Positions 27,035 to 36,433 of a DNA stretch of 64,000 nt are shown piece by piece; positions within the stretch are counted from its first letter, which is position 1; each line of letters starts with the position of its first letter. The translations under genes were made by a program, and so were the position numbers. Origin of the DNA: an uncultured Prevotella sp. GTDB lineage: Bacteria > Bacteroidota > Bacteroidia > Bacteroidales > Bacteroidaceae. The stretch covers positions 1-64,000 of the forward strand of contig CALFGU010000121.1 in the NCBI GenBank assembly GCA_937877685.1, given 5' to 3'. The notes beneath the pieces are model-generated. The model ran no database searches and was not told where the DNA came from. It saw only the letters and a program-made list of their open reading frames with translations.

Positions 27035-27073
27035 AAAAAAGGAGGTTACACTCGAGCAAGTGTAACCTCCTTT
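27035..27073. terminator. Bidirectional terminator
   Basis: Perfect 12-bp stem GGAGGTTACACT / AGTGTAACCTCC (27041-27052 with 27059-27070), with an A-run before and Ts after, between the convergent 26478 gene and the HIT gene. Confidence 0.9.
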
Positions 27074-27149
27074 AGAGAAAGAGTCTGTGGATGAATGCAA
27101 TAAGCAACGCGCGGCGTTCGGTAAGGGCCTCGGTCAATCGCAATTCCGT

Positions 27150-27542
27150 TTATTCAAATGCAGCTTGAATCTTAGCCGCAATTTCTTGCATTTCCTCGGG
27201 CGAGAGTTGGAGCTTTTCGCGGCGGAAATCCATATCTCCTTCCGAATGAAGGGGAATGAGGTGGATGTGAGCGTGAGCTACTTCAAGGCCAAGCACTGCC
27301 ATGCCTACTTTTTTGCAAGGGAATGCCTTTTTAATGGCTTTCGCTACGCGTTTTGCGAAAAGCAGGAGTGCGGCATATTCTTCGTCTTCGATGTCGAAAA
27401 GATAGTCCGTTTCTTTGCGGGGAATTACGAGCGTGTGAGCCTTACCTACGGGGTTGATGTCAAGGAAAGCGTAAAAATCTTCGCTCTCTGCGCACTTGTA
27501 TGAGGGGATTTCGCCCGCTGCAATTTTGGAGAAGATAGACAT
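27150..27542 (-). CDS. HIT family nucleotide-binding protein
   Basis: Small nucleotide hydrolase or transferase of the histidine-triad superfamily (Hint-like). The ATG at 27542 (MSIFSKIAAGEIPSYK) is the classic HIT N-terminus; the longer frame reads through an AACCTC repeat and is rejected. The 130-aa protein has DINPVGKAHTLVIPRKE and the triad HAHIHL at 90-95. It lies downstream of greA on the same strand (128-bp repeat-filled gap), a common Bacteroidetes pairing. Confidence 0.93.
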   Translation of the reverse strand: MSIFSKIAAGEIPSYKCAESEDFYAFLDINPVGKAHTLVIPRKETDYLFDIEDEEYAALLLFAKRVAKAIKKAFPCKKVGMAVLGLEVAHAHIHLIPLHSEGDMDFRREKLQLSPEEMQEIAAKIQAAFE

Positions 27543-27549
27543 AGTGGGG

Positions 27550-27670
27550 ATAAGGTTAAAAGGTTTAAGGTTATGAGGTAGGTTATGAGGTTTAAGGTTC
27601 TGAAGTTTTGAGGTTCGTTCGGACTGCATAGCCACTTCAGAGCCTCAGAACTTCAGAACCTCAAAAACTT
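27550..27670. repeat. AACCTC/GAGGTT repeat element, locus 2 (inverted)
   Basis: Plus-strand GGTTATGAGG and GGTTCTGAAGTTTTGAGG runs (27560-27614) are followed by CCTCAGAACTTCAGAACC (27645-27662), the near-exact inverse. The spacer between greA and the HIT gene can therefore form a long hairpin. Confidence 0.75.
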
Positions 27671-28135
27671 TTATGCTGTAATCTCAAGGATTTCCAACTT
27701 AATCATGCCGCTGGGAATCTTTGCTTCAGCCACGTCGCCCACCTTTTTGCCGAGAAGAGACTGTGCGATGGGAGTTGTAGAAGAAATCTTTCCTGCACGG
27801 AGGTCTGCTTCGCTTTCGCTAACGATAGTGTACTTCATGACCATACCATTTGCAAGGTTCTTCATCTTAACCGTAGAAAGGATTTGCACAATGTCGGTGC
27901 GGATACGTGAAGCGTCGATAATCTTTGCTTCAGCGATGGTCACCTTTAACTGAGCAATTTTTGCTTCAAGGTTAGCCTGCGCTTCCTTTGCTGCGTCGTA
28001 TTCTGCATTTTCTGAAAGGTCGCCTTTGTCTCTAGCTTCCGCAATTGCAGCAGAAGCTGCGGGGCGATCTACAGTTTCCCATTCATGGAGTTGTGCTACG
28101 AGTTTGTCGTAGCCTTCTTGTGACATGTAAGCCAT
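27671..28135 (-). CDS. greA: Transcription elongation factor GreA
   Basis: Stimulates cleavage of backtracked RNA in stalled RNA polymerase. The N-terminal coiled coil includes GDLSENAEYDAAKEAQ, with the acidic tip that reaches the active site, and a C-terminal FKBP-like domain follows (SLLGKKVGDVAEAKIPSG). 154 aa with MAYMSQEGYDKL as the start. An ideal promoter and a terminator-like hairpin in the leader precede it (28136-28259), suggesting control by attenuation. Confidence 0.97.
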   Translation of the reverse strand: MAYMSQEGYDKLVAQLHEWETVDRPAASAAIAEARDKGDLSENAEYDAAKEAQANLEAKIAQLKVTIAEAKIIDASRIRTDIVQILSTVKMKNLANGMVMKYTIVSESEADLRAGKISSTTPIAQSLLGKKVGDVAEAKIPSGMIKLEILEITA

Positions 28136-28259
28136 TACTAATAAAGAGGTTTAATTCGGAGGTCGTCCTCCATATGTTTGTATAGTGTTTGCTTTGGAAA
28201 TTATAAAAACGGAAAGAATCCCGGTTGCACACCGGAATCCTTTCGTTGTTGCTAAAATT
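28136..28259 (-). promoter_or_regulatory. greA leader with an internal terminator hairpin (attenuator candidate)
   Basis: Starting about 7 nt after the promoter, the minus-strand leader folds GGATTCCGGT-GTGCA-ACCGGGATTC (outer arms extend to CGAAA/TTTCCG; plus positions 28209-28246), followed by TTTTTATAATTT. A second small hairpin, GGAGGACGACCTCC, lies about 25 nt before the ATG (28158-28171). A terminator between promoter and gene predicts a short leader RNA. Confidence 0.6.
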
Positions 28260-28265
28260 TCAAGG

Positions 28266-28296
28266 CAAAGATAGACCTTAATTTCTGTTGGGCAAA
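28266..28296 (-). promoter_or_regulatory. greA promoter
   Basis: Minus-strand TTTG (28293-28296), 19-bp spacer, TATCTTTG (28266-28273): full consensus. Confidence 0.85.
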
Positions 28297-28427
28297 ATTA
28301 TTTGCGCAAAAAGTGGTTGAAATGTAGGTTTTTGGATAGAAAATAGGGAGTAAATCGCTCTTTTGTATGTAACTGTGACGGAGGGTAATTGCTCTTCGTA
28401 AAAACAAAATGAGACATAGCGCGCACG

Positions 28428-28511
28428 AAGTCTCAAACATTTTTTCTTAAGTCTCAAACAGTTTTTCCTAAGTCTCAAATAATTTCCCTTAACTCTCAAA
28501 TAAAAATCCGT
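28428..28511. repeat. 21-bp array, flavour AAGTCTCAAACAGTTTTTCC
   Basis: Four units start at 28428, 28449, 28470 and 28491; each begins AAGTCTCAAA (the last AACTCTCAAA) and continues into T-rich sequence. It lies between the divergent greA and ftsK promoters. Confidence 0.85.
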
Positions 28512-28603
28512 CTTTGAGGAGGTGTGGAATGTTTGTCGAAATTAATGCTCTTTTCTTCCTTTTTTTATGGAAATGAAATTCAGTGTATGTCAAAAAAATG
28601 GAT

Positions 28604-28611
28604 TAATTTTG
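28604..28611 (+). promoter_or_regulatory. ftsK promoter -7 element
   Basis: TAATTTTG, 23 bp upstream of the ftsK ATG; a -33 box is not clear. Confidence 0.5.
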
Positions 28612-28633
28612 CAGTTCTATCACACATTATTAT

Positions 28634-31198
28634 ATGGCAACGAAACAAACTACGAATAAAACGAAAGCAAAGACTACCAAGAAAACGGAGACTGCGAAGA
28701 GCAACGAACCCTCGTTCTTGCAGGTGGTTCTTGGGAGTTTTTATAACACATTGCACAGTCAGAAACTCTGGGTGAGTGTGGGGGTAATTATTTGTGCTAT
28801 CTCCATTTTGCTTGCCGTTTCTTTCATAAGCAATATCAAGGTGGGTTATATTGATCAAGCGGACCTTGAAGTGGGACTTCCTGGCGAGGCACACAATTGG
28901 TGTGGTCGCTGGGGGGCAATTGTTGCCAACTATTTTATGGCGGAATGCTTTGGTCTCTGTGCTTTTTTAGTGCCTTTCTTTACCTTCTGTTTGGGGCTCA
29001 AATTCATTGGCGCCTATAAGGTAACGTTGCGTTGGTGGTTTATACAGTGTGTGCTCTGGTTGGTATGGGGCACCGTGGCATTGAGTTTTGTGGATGTGCA
29101 TACCGCCGAAATCTTCGACCTTCATCTGACTTTCCCCCTCGGAGGTGAGCATGGCAACGCCGTGCGTGACTTCTTAGAGGTGCAGATAGGCACCACCGGC
29201 ACCGTCATGGCGTTATTCATCGTGGCGCTTTGCTATGTGATTTACTTTAGTAGCAAGGCGGTAAACGTGATTCGCACAGTGCTCAATCCCGTAGAGGTTG
29301 TCAAGAACTGGATGCTTAAATTCAAGAAGACAACTGCCGAAGACGACGCTCAACAACCCTTGGAACAACCCGCTGAAGAGGGAAGCGAGGTGGCAGAAGT
29401 GCCTACGGAGCAAGGACCTCTCATGGTGGACCTCACAACGGGCGAAGTGTTGAACCCCGATGGCACTCCCAAGCGCGAGGATGAGGCGGAGGAAGATGCT
29501 GAAGCCATTTCTGAAGAACTCGAACTCGTTGACGAAGAAGTCTCTCCCGAAGGCGAAGACGGGGATGGCGCTTTGGAATTAAGCACTGAAATTACCGACC
29601 CCCAAGAAGGCGACAACGCCTTTACCATTGAGGAAGGCGCAAGCGAAGAAGCCGCTTCGGGCGACACCCTTGAGGAAGTGAAACTCCAAGGTCCCTATGA
29701 CCCCAAGAAAGATCTCGAAAACTACCGCTACCCTACGCTTGATTTGCTCAAGAAATACGAAGGGGGCGACGTGCAACTCAATAGCGAAGAACTCAATGCG
29801 AATAAAGACCGCATCATTGAGGTGCTCCGCAATTTTGGTGTGGAAATCTCCAGCATCAAAGCCACTGTCGGTCCCACCATTACCTTATACGAAATCACAC
29901 CTGCCCCAGGCGTGAAAATCGCTAAGATTCGCAACCTCGAGGATGACATTGCGTTGAACCTCTCTGCCATTGGCGTGCGTATCATTGCGCCTATTCCTGG
30001 AAAAGGTACCATTGGTATTGAAGTACCTAACCAGAAACCGCTCATCGTCTCCATGGAAAGCATCTTAAATTCCAAGAAGTTCCAGGAAACCGCCTTTGAT
30101 TTGCCCATTGCTCTGGGTAAAACGATTACCAATGAGGTGTATATGGTGGACTTAGCCAAGATGCCCCACTTGTTAGTGGCCGGTGCGACAGGGCAAGGTA
30201 AATCCGTAGGTTTGAACGCCATTATCACGTCGCTCCTTTACAAGAAGCACCCCGCAGAACTCAAAATTGTGATGGTGGACCCCAAGAAGGTGGAATTCTC
30301 TATCTATACCCCCATCGAAAATCACTTCCTTGCGAAGGTGCCTGGCGATGGAGATGCCATCATTACGGATGTCACGAAGGTGATTCAGACACTCAACAGC
30401 CTCTGTCAGGAAATGGATACGCGCTACGACCTACTTAAGAAGGCGCGTGTGCGTAACATTAAGGAATATAACGCCAAATTCATTGCCCGCCAACTCAATC
30501 CCGAGCACGGACATAACTATATGCCCTACATCGTTGTGGTTATCGACGAATTTGGTGACTTGATTATGACCGCAGGTAAGGAAGTCGAACTCCCCATAGC
30601 CCGAATTGCACAGCTTGCTCGTGCTGTAGGTATGCACATGGTAATTGCAACGCAGCGTCCTACTACGAATATCATCACAGGTACTATTAAAGCCAACTTC
30701 CCTGCTCGCATGGCGTTCAAAGTAATGTCGCAAATTGACTCCAGAACTATCTTAGACGCCAAGGGTGCCGACCAATTGGTGGGTAAGGGTGACATGCTCT
30801 TCCTTGCGGGTAATACGCCCGTCCGCGTTCAGTGTGCATTTGTCGATACACCTGAGGTAGAACAGATTTGTCAGCACATTGCCGTGCAACAAAGTTACCT
30901 CGGTCCGTTTGAATTGCCAGAACCCGCTACGGAAGGCGGAGATGGCGGTTCGTCTGACGGATTTGATGCGTCGAATATGGATCCTATGTTTGCCGATGCG
31001 GCTCGCGAGATTGTGATTAACCAACAGGGTTCCACTTCTCTGATTCAGCGCCGCTTCTCCATCGGTTATAACCGCGCGGGACGCTTGATGGATCAGATGG
31101 AAAAGGCAGGCATTGTCGGCCCAACAAGAGGTGCAAAGCCCCGTGAGGTGTATTGTGCCGACTTGGCGGAGCTGGAATTGAAATTAAACTCCTTGTAA
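28634..31198 (+). CDS. ftsK: DNA translocase FtsK
   Basis: Septum-anchored ATPase that pumps DNA and resolves chromosome dimers. The N-terminus has about four membrane helices (residues 45-210). An acidic Glu-rich linker spans about 235-355 (EEAEEDAEAISEELELVDEE). The motor follows (Walker A GATGQGKSVGLNA, Walker B VVVIDEFGDL, TQRPTTNIITG), then the C-terminal gamma winged helix that reads KOPS (SLIQRRFSIGYNRAGRLMDQME). 854 aa, shorter than E. coli FtsK because the linker is short. A LolA-like gene follows 109 bp downstream. Confidence 0.96.
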   Translation: MATKQTTNKTKAKTTKKTETAKSNEPSFLQVVLGSFYNTLHSQKLWVSVGVIICAISILLAVSFISNIKVGYIDQADLEVGLPGEAHNWCGRWGAIVANYFMAECFGLCAFLVPFFTFCLGLKFIGAYKVTLRWWFIQCVLWLVWGTVALSFVDVHTAEIFDLHLTFPLGGEHGNAVRDFLEVQIGTTGTVMALFIVALCYVIYFSSKAVNVIRTVLNPVEVVKNWMLKFKKTTAEDDAQQPLEQPAEEGSEVAEVPTEQGPLMVDLTTGEVLNPDGTPKREDEAEEDAEAISEELELVDEEVSPEGEDGDGALELSTEITDPQEGDNAFTIEEGASEEAASGDTLEEVKLQGPYDPKKDLENYRYPTLDLLKKYEGGDVQLNSEELNANKDRIIEVLRNFGVEISSIKATVGPTITLYEITPAPGVKIAKIRNLEDDIALNLSAIGVRIIAPIPGKGTIGIEVPNQKPLIVSMESILNSKKFQETAFDLPIALGKTITNEVYMVDLAKMPHLLVAGATGQGKSVGLNAIITSLLYKKHPAELKIVMVDPKKVEFSIYTPIENHFLAKVPGDGDAIITDVTKVIQTLNSLCQEMDTRYDLLKKARVRNIKEYNAKFIARQLNPEHGHNYMPYIVVVIDEFGDLIMTAGKEVELPIARIAQLARAVGMHMVIATQRPTTNIITGTIKANFPARMAFKVMSQIDSRTILDAKGADQLVGKGDMLFLAGNTPVRVQCAFVDTPEVEQICQHIAVQQSYLGPFELPEPATEGGDGGSSDGFDASNMDPMFADAAREIVINQQGSTSLIQRRFSIGYNRAGRLMDQMEKAGIVGPTRGAKPREVYCADLAELELKLNSL

Positions 31199-31307
31199 AC
31201 GGCGTAAGCGCCACTTCGGCGCTCCCGTAAGCAAAAGGGTGGGGAGACTCTTACGGTAACCTCTTCCCCTTTGTTGCTCACGGTTTGTGCGCCCAATCTT
31301 AAACCTT

Positions 31308-31937
31308 ATGAAGAAATACCTTTTTATTGCTATCGCCCTTCTTTTCAGCAGCATGAGCGTCGTTGCACAGACGGCACGTGAGGTGCTTGAAAAGACGTCG
31401 CAGACGGTGCTCAGTAGTAAAGCCATGCGCGTGACGTTTACGGGTACAAACTTTAACGGAACTCAAGAAATCGGGAACTTCAAGGGGACAATCATCCTTC
31501 GCGGAGGTTCTTACAGTCTGGATTCTGACATGATTCGTGCATGGTTTGACGGCAAAACGCTTTGGACCATCTTTAACGGAAGCGAGGAAGTAAACGTGAG
31601 CAATCCCACTCAAGAAGAATTGCAAACAATGAACCCTATGTACTTTCTGAATCTCTATAAGAAAGGTTACACGCTCACTTGCGAAACGCTGAAGCACAAC
31701 GGCATTCCGGCGTATCAAGTAAATATGCTGGAGTCTGACCCCGCCATGTCTATCGACGAGATGCGCGTGATTATCAGTCAATCCACATTGTTGCCACTCT
31801 CTATCCGTATGCGCAAGGGTAAAGATTGGTTCCGCATTCGCATTTCAAATTGCGAAACTAACGTAAAGGTGACCGACGCAACCTTTCGCTTTGACGCGAG
31901 CAAGTATCCCGGTTACGAGGTTATCGACCTTAGATAA
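31308..31937 (+). CDS. LolA-like periplasmic lipoprotein carrier
   Basis: 209 aa with a signal peptide MKKYLFIAIALLFSSMSVVA ending before Gln (the ATG at 31308 is preferred over a frame starting seven codons earlier). The mature sequence has the LolA-like fold pattern: AREVLEKTSQTVLSSKAMRVTF, GSYSLDSDMIRAWFDGKTLWTI and a C-terminal DATFRFDASKYPGYEVIDLR. It should shuttle lipoproteins between inner and outer membranes or bind another lipid. It follows ftsK on the same strand, a conserved Bacteroidetes arrangement. Confidence 0.8.
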   Translation: MKKYLFIAIALLFSSMSVVAQTAREVLEKTSQTVLSSKAMRVTFTGTNFNGTQEIGNFKGTIILRGGSYSLDSDMIRAWFDGKTLWTIFNGSEEVNVSNPTQEELQTMNPMYFLNLYKKGYTLTCETLKHNGIPAYQVNMLESDPAMSIDEMRVIISQSTLLPLSIRMRKGKDWFRIRISNCETNVKVTDATFRFDASKYPGYEVIDLR

Positions 31938-32023
31938 ATCCTTTACTTTGTCGTGACGGATTTTAAAGCACTTTGAAAATCCATACATTCTAAAGCGCAA
32001 AATTCATCCTTAAATAGGCGAAA

Positions 32024-32084
32024 CAATAAGTAATATGGTGGCCCCGATGTTACTAATTGTTTGCCGAAAAAGTAATTTTGTTTT
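32024..32084 (+). repeat. 21-bp phased units overlapping the trxB promoter
   Basis: AGTAAT at 32029 and 32071 (42 = 2 x 21 bp), with an inverted GTTACTAATTGTTTGCC unit at 32049 between them. The last unit contains TAATTTTG (32073-32080), the likely trxB -7 element. Confidence 0.6.
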
Positions 32085-32153
32085 GCCGTTCTCGAATGTA
32101 GGGTGTAAAAAGCGTTATTCGCGCCCCATGTAAATTATTAAAACTCTATAATT

Positions 32154-33089
32154 ATGGAACTCATTAATTGCCTTATCTTAGGTTCAGGCCCTGCAGGTTA
32201 TACTGCGGGCATTTATGCCGGACGTGCCGGTCTCAGTCCCGTACTTTATGAAGGCATTCAGCCTGGTGGTCAGCTCACAACGACTACTGAAATCGAAAAC
32301 TTCCCTGGTTATCCCGAGGGAGTGGATGGTAATCAGATGATGGAGGAAATCCGTCAGCAGTGTGAGCGTTTCGGCACCGAAATTCGCTCTGCTATTGCCG
32401 TGAAAACCGACCTTAGCAAGCGCCCCTTCACCATTACGTTTGACGATGACTCTCAGGTGCAGTGCGAAACCTTGATTATTGCTACGGGTGCTTCAGCTAA
32501 GTACCTCGGTTTGGCAGATGAAGAGAAATATCGCGGACAGGGCGTGAGCGCTTGTGCTACGTGTGACGGCTTCTTCTATCGTAAGAAGACGGTAGCCGTA
32601 GTTGGTGGCGGCGACACGGCATGTGAAGAAGCAACTTACTTGGCAGGTCTTGCGCAAAAGGTATATCTCATCGTGCGTAAGGATTACCTCCGTGCTTCTC
32701 AGGCAATGCAAGATCGCGTGTTCAATAATCCTAAGATTGAAGTGCTTTTCAACACCAACACCGTGGGACTCTTCGGTGAAAATGGCGTAGAAGGTGCAAA
32801 ATTGGTGTATAAGAAGGGCACTCCCGAGGAAAAGATTCACGACATTGCTATTGATGGTTTCTTCTTAGCCATAGGTCATAAGCCCAATAGCGATATCTTT
32901 AAGCCTTGGGTGGCTACGGATGAAGTGGGTTACATTATTACTGAGGGCGCTTCGCCTAAGACATGCGTGCCCGGCGTATTTGCTGCCGGCGATGTGGCAG
33001 ATCCTCATTACCGTCAGGCAATTACGGCGGCGGCAAGCGGATGTAAGGCGGCTATTGAGGCGAAGAAATTCCTTGAAGAACAGGCTTAA
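32154..33089 (+). CDS. trxB: Thioredoxin-disulfide reductase
   Basis: FAD/NADPH enzyme that keeps thioredoxin reduced. FAD-binding GSGPAGYTAGIYAGRAG is at the N-terminus. The redox pair CATC is Cys134/Cys137 (numbering close to E. coli). The NADPH-binding motif is VVGGGDTACEEATYLA, and the C-terminal FAD motif is GVFAAGDVAD. 311 aa. It may supply electrons, through thioredoxin, to DsbD encoded 4 kb downstream. Confidence 0.96.
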   Translation: MELINCLILGSGPAGYTAGIYAGRAGLSPVLYEGIQPGGQLTTTTEIENFPGYPEGVDGNQMMEEIRQQCERFGTEIRSAIAVKTDLSKRPFTITFDDDSQVQCETLIIATGASAKYLGLADEEKYRGQGVSACATCDGFFYRKKTVAVVGGGDTACEEATYLAGLAQKVYLIVRKDYLRASQAMQDRVFNNPKIEVLFNTNTVGLFGENGVEGAKLVYKKGTPEEKIHDIAIDGFFLAIGHKPNSDIFKPWVATDEVGYIITEGASPKTCVPGVFAAGDVADPHYRQAITAAASGCKAAIEAKKFLEEQA

Positions 33090-33111
33090 AAAAACTTAAA
33101 AATAGCACTAT

Positions 33112-33144
33112 AGAGGTCAAGTCGGAGTCGTTCGGCTTGACCTC
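33112..33144 (+). terminator. Hairpin terminator after trxB
   Basis: Stem AGAGGTCAAG / CTTGACCTCT with a short loop and a weak T-rich tail (TATGTTTATT). Confidence 0.6.
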
Positions 33145-33168
33145 TTATGTTTATTCAAAAAAATATCG

Positions 33169-33176
33169 TATCTTTG
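33169..33176 (+). promoter_or_regulatory. Sialidase promoter -7 element
   Basis: TATCTTTG (TAnnTTTG), 77 bp before the ATG at 33253. Confidence 0.55.
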
Positions 33177-33252
33177 CCCAGTAGTAACTATTGTGTGAAA
33201 CGCACAGTATGACAAGTAGCAATCAATCACTAATTTATTATTTTATAAGCCT

Positions 33253-36147
33253 ATGAAAAGACATTCACTCCTATTAACACTTTGCATGGTGCTCTTTGGA
33301 GCGTTCTCAAGCTTTGCTCAGGTTACAATTAGCCTGAAAGAAGGGAATGGAACATGGACTTCAAGTAACGGAAATGGCACTTGGCACGCACGATGGTCAA
33401 GTACGGAACTTGAAGGTTTCACCTTCTCCGCAAATGCTAACAATATGCAGTATTCAAACGGCAATATTGCAGGTTATTCTGGGTCATCAGGTACGTGTAC
33501 TTACACCCTCTCAGCGCCCTCTGGATATGTAATTGAAGGTTATGCCTTTGATTTCGCAAATACTTCGGGCGACAATTCCTATGAACTCACCTTCAACGTA
33601 AATGGTGCGACCTACAAGTCAAAAGCTGAGAAGCAACATGTAGCAGTAAGCGGACTCGAAGAACGCACTACCCAATTCTCACAAACAGGGGCAAATAAGG
33701 GTTTGACGTTCTCCGACTTCACCGTAACACTTGTGCCTTCTACTACTAAGGAAGAACCTTTCTTCGTAGTGTTTGAAACACCTACGACAAGCGCAATCCC
33801 TTATCGTATTCCCGCTATCGCACGTGCTTACAACGGCGACCTTATTGCTGTTGCCGATTACCGTCATAGTCGTGCCGACATCGGTATGGCAAACAACGGA
33901 CGCATAGACCTTCGTGCACGTATCTCAAAGGACAACGGTAAAACCTGGGGCGATATTTTTGATATCGTACAGGGTAAGGGCGGTGCCTCTCCCGACTTCA
34001 TGAATGTTGGATTTGGTGACCCCTGTATCGTTGCTGACCGCGAAAGTGGTAAAGTTCTTGTGTTGAGTTGCGCAGGTAATGTTTCCTTCCCAAGTGGTAC
34101 GCGTGACAATCACCAAAACATTGCACGCTTCTACAGTGAAGACAACGGCGCAACCTGGAGTAAGCCCGAGGATATTGCTGAAAGCATCTACAGTCAGTTT
34201 GACCAGAGAGCCGATGGCCCAGTTCGTGCCATGTTTATCGGTTCGGGTAAGATTATTCAGAGTGAAACGGTGAAGGTAGGTACACACTATCGCCTCTATT
34301 GCGCAGCTTTGGTGAAGATTAACGATGGTACGTACACGAATTTCGTACTTTATTCTGACGACTTCGGAGGCAGTTGGAAGGTGCTCGGAGGTGTGCACGT
34401 CGCTCCCGTACCCAGTGGCGCTGATGAACCTAAGGTGGAAGAATTACCGGATGGTTCTATTCTCATAAGCTCACGTGTAAACGGCGGACGCTGGTTTAAT
34501 ATCTACAACTTTACGAATAGCGAAACGGCAGAGGGTTATTGGAACACGGTGAAGCAATCAAATAGCGGTAATAACGGCGTTGTGGCTGTGTCTAACTCTA
34601 CGAATGGGGAAGTAATGGTAGTTCCCGTAACGCGTAAGGCAGATAACAAACCCATGTACTTACTCTTGCAGTCGGTTCCTTTTGGTTCTGGTCGCGCTAA
34701 CGTAGGTATTTATTACAAGGAGTTGGAATCGCTCAACGATTTCGCAACTACGGACAGCATTGCGGCTAACTGGGACGGTCGTCACCAATCTAGTTACCTC
34801 TATTCGGCATATTCTACCATGTGTTTGCAAGCTGATAACACGATAGGCTTCCTTTATGAAGAGGAAACGTATTGTGGCACAGGCGGTGGCGGTTATTCTA
34901 TCATCTATAAGAATTACAGCATCGACTACATCACAGACTCGCTCTACACTTACAATGCTGACGTTGACCGCAACGCACTTGTGGCAACGAATATTGATAG
35001 TAAGGCCGACGCAGTGCTTAACAATGTGGGTCCTTACGTAGGTAATTACTTGGAAAGCGCAGTTACTGGTGTCAATGCCGCACTTGAGGCATATAAGGCA
35101 GCACCCTCGAAGCAGGGTTACGAAGCGATTAACGCAGCAGTGGCAAATGCTCCCCGTGTTGTGGTAGAAGCAGGCAAGTGGTACACACTTCGCAACGTGG
35201 CACGCTCAAACGGCACGCTCTATATGACTCCTGAAGCGTCTCGCTTCAAGGCTGCGACGGCGGATGCGGCAGATGCTGACCAATTGTTCAGTTTCACGGC
35301 AACAGGAACGGAAGGTGTTTACAACCTTTACAACGGTAACTTCAGACTCTATCTCGGTAAGTTGGGCGCTAACGAAACACAGCCCGCTGTGCATAAGACT
35401 CCCGAAGACGCAGGTCTTTACACCGTCATCAGCAGTGCCTCAGGTCAGAGCGCATTAGCATGTCAGAACAAAACGGGTGGCAATGCCGGCGTTCACCTTG
35501 CTGGTGACAACGTGCGCCTTGTGCCTTGGGCTACTAATGCTGAGGCTTCGCTTTGGTACATTCAGCCTGTCGAGGCTTTCGAAGTGACCCTTCCCGAAGC
35601 AGGTTACGCCGTGATGTGCGTACCTTTCGCTGTGCAACTCCCCGAAGGCATTAAGGCGTATGCAGCTCTCGGTCGTGTAGAAGTAGATGGCGCTGAGTGC
35701 ATCCGCATCCAGGAAATCGAAGGTGCAGTTCCCGCTGAACTCCCCGTGATTCTCAATGCTGCGGCGGGCGATTACATGCTCGAAATTGTTCCTGCCGAAG
35801 CGGCAACTCCCGTTGCTGAAGCGTCAGAAGAATTTAAGGGTGTGCTCAAAGCAGTTTCCTTAACCAACAGCAAGCGTCAGATTTACACGCTCACAGATGA
35901 CAAGTTTGTGCGTTCAACTAAGAGTTCGCTCTCTATCCCTGCCAATACGGCGTACTTCCAATCTGAAAGCGAAACCGGACGTTTGGCTTTCACCGAACTC
36001 GAAGGCGTTCCCGTGGGCATTGAAGGCGTAACCGTTGCGGGCGATAAGGCAAACGCGCTCTACGACCTCTCGGGTAAGCGTGTGCACAAGCCTCAAACGG
36101 GCATTTATGTGACTGCCGATGGTCAGAAGGTGTTTATCGCACGTTAA
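33253..36147 (+). CDS. Secreted exo-alpha-sialidase (GH33) with T9SS sorting domain
   Basis: Removes terminal sialic acids from glycoconjugates. A signal peptide (1-22, ending before Gln) leads into an N-terminal beta module (about 23-155). The six-blade propeller starts with PYRIP (Arg185 is the first of the catalytic Arg triad) and carries Asp boxes SKDNGKTW (225-232), SEDNGATW and SDDFGGSW. A ricin/RICIN-like beta region follows (about 640-770). The tail (LYDLSGKRVHKPQTGIYVTADGQKV) is a T9SS-type domain. 964 aa. No sialic-acid catabolic genes (nan) are in the window, so released sugar may be used through genes elsewhere or by neighbours. Confidence 0.92.
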   Translation: MKRHSLLLTLCMVLFGAFSSFAQVTISLKEGNGTWTSSNGNGTWHARWSSTELEGFTFSANANNMQYSNGNIAGYSGSSGTCTYTLSAPSGYVIEGYAFDFANTSGDNSYELTFNVNGATYKSKAEKQHVAVSGLEERTTQFSQTGANKGLTFSDFTVTLVPSTTKEEPFFVVFETPTTSAIPYRIPAIARAYNGDLIAVADYRHSRADIGMANNGRIDLRARISKDNGKTWGDIFDIVQGKGGASPDFMNVGFGDPCIVADRESGKVLVLSCAGNVSFPSGTRDNHQNIARFYSEDNGATWSKPEDIAESIYSQFDQRADGPVRAMFIGSGKIIQSETVKVGTHYRLYCAALVKINDGTYTNFVLYSDDFGGSWKVLGGVHVAPVPSGADEPKVEELPDGSILISSRVNGGRWFNIYNFTNSETAEGYWNTVKQSNSGNNGVVAVSNSTNGEVMVVPVTRKADNKPMYLLLQSVPFGSGRANVGIYYKELESLNDFATTDSIAANWDGRHQSSYLYSAYSTMCLQADNTIGFLYEEETYCGTGGGGYSIIYKNYSIDYITDSLYTYNADVDRNALVATNIDSKADAVLNNVGPYVGNYLESAVTGVNAALEAYKAAPSKQGYEAINAAVANAPRVVVEAGKWYTLRNVARSNGTLYMTPEASRFKAATADAADADQLFSFTATGTEGVYNLYNGNFRLYLGKLGANETQPAVHKTPEDAGLYTVISSASGQSALACQNKTGGNAGVHLAGDNVRLVPWATNAEASLWYIQPVEAFEVTLPEAGYAVMCVPFAVQLPEGIKAYAALGRVEVDGAECIRIQEIEGAVPAELPVILNAAAGDYMLEIVPAEAATPVAEASEEFKGVLKAVSLTNSKRQIYTLTDDKFVRSTKSSLSIPANTAYFQSESETGRLAFTELEGVPVGIEGVTVAGDKANALYDLSGKRVHKPQTGIYVTADGQKVFIAR

Positions 36148-36218
36148 TCCTGCACAGTTGCAACTCCCACACTCGGTCAGTTCGCCTCCTAAATGAGAGG
36201 TGCTGACCCCAGATATTC

Positions 36219-36257
36219 CCAGCGGATGACATCACTTAGATGGCGTCCGCTGGTTTT
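36219..36257 (+). terminator. Sialidase terminator
   Basis: Stem CCAGCGGA / TCCGCTGG (36219-36226 with 36246-36253), then TTTT. Confidence 0.7.
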
Positions 36258-36383
36258 CAGTTGGTGCGACGCATCATCCCCACTTTTTTATGCAAAGCAC
36301 TTTAAGATGCCCGTTTTAGTGGAATTTTGCTATCTGAATATTAATTTTTTAGCCATAAGACTTGCTTATTATAATAAAAGTGG

Positions 36384-36391
36384 TATTTTTG
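36384..36391 (+). promoter_or_regulatory. DUF2795 gene promoter -7 element
   Basis: TATTTTTG, 42 bp before the ATG at 36434. Confidence 0.55.
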
Positions 36392-36433
36392 CGCCCACGA
36401 AAAATACTAACATTAAAACAAAAAATAGATACT

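Noticed and set aside
28428..28511. CRISPR-like array
   Set aside because: The units are contiguous 21-mers with no unique spacers and no cas genes nearby; treated as a tandem array. The same applies to the other arrays.
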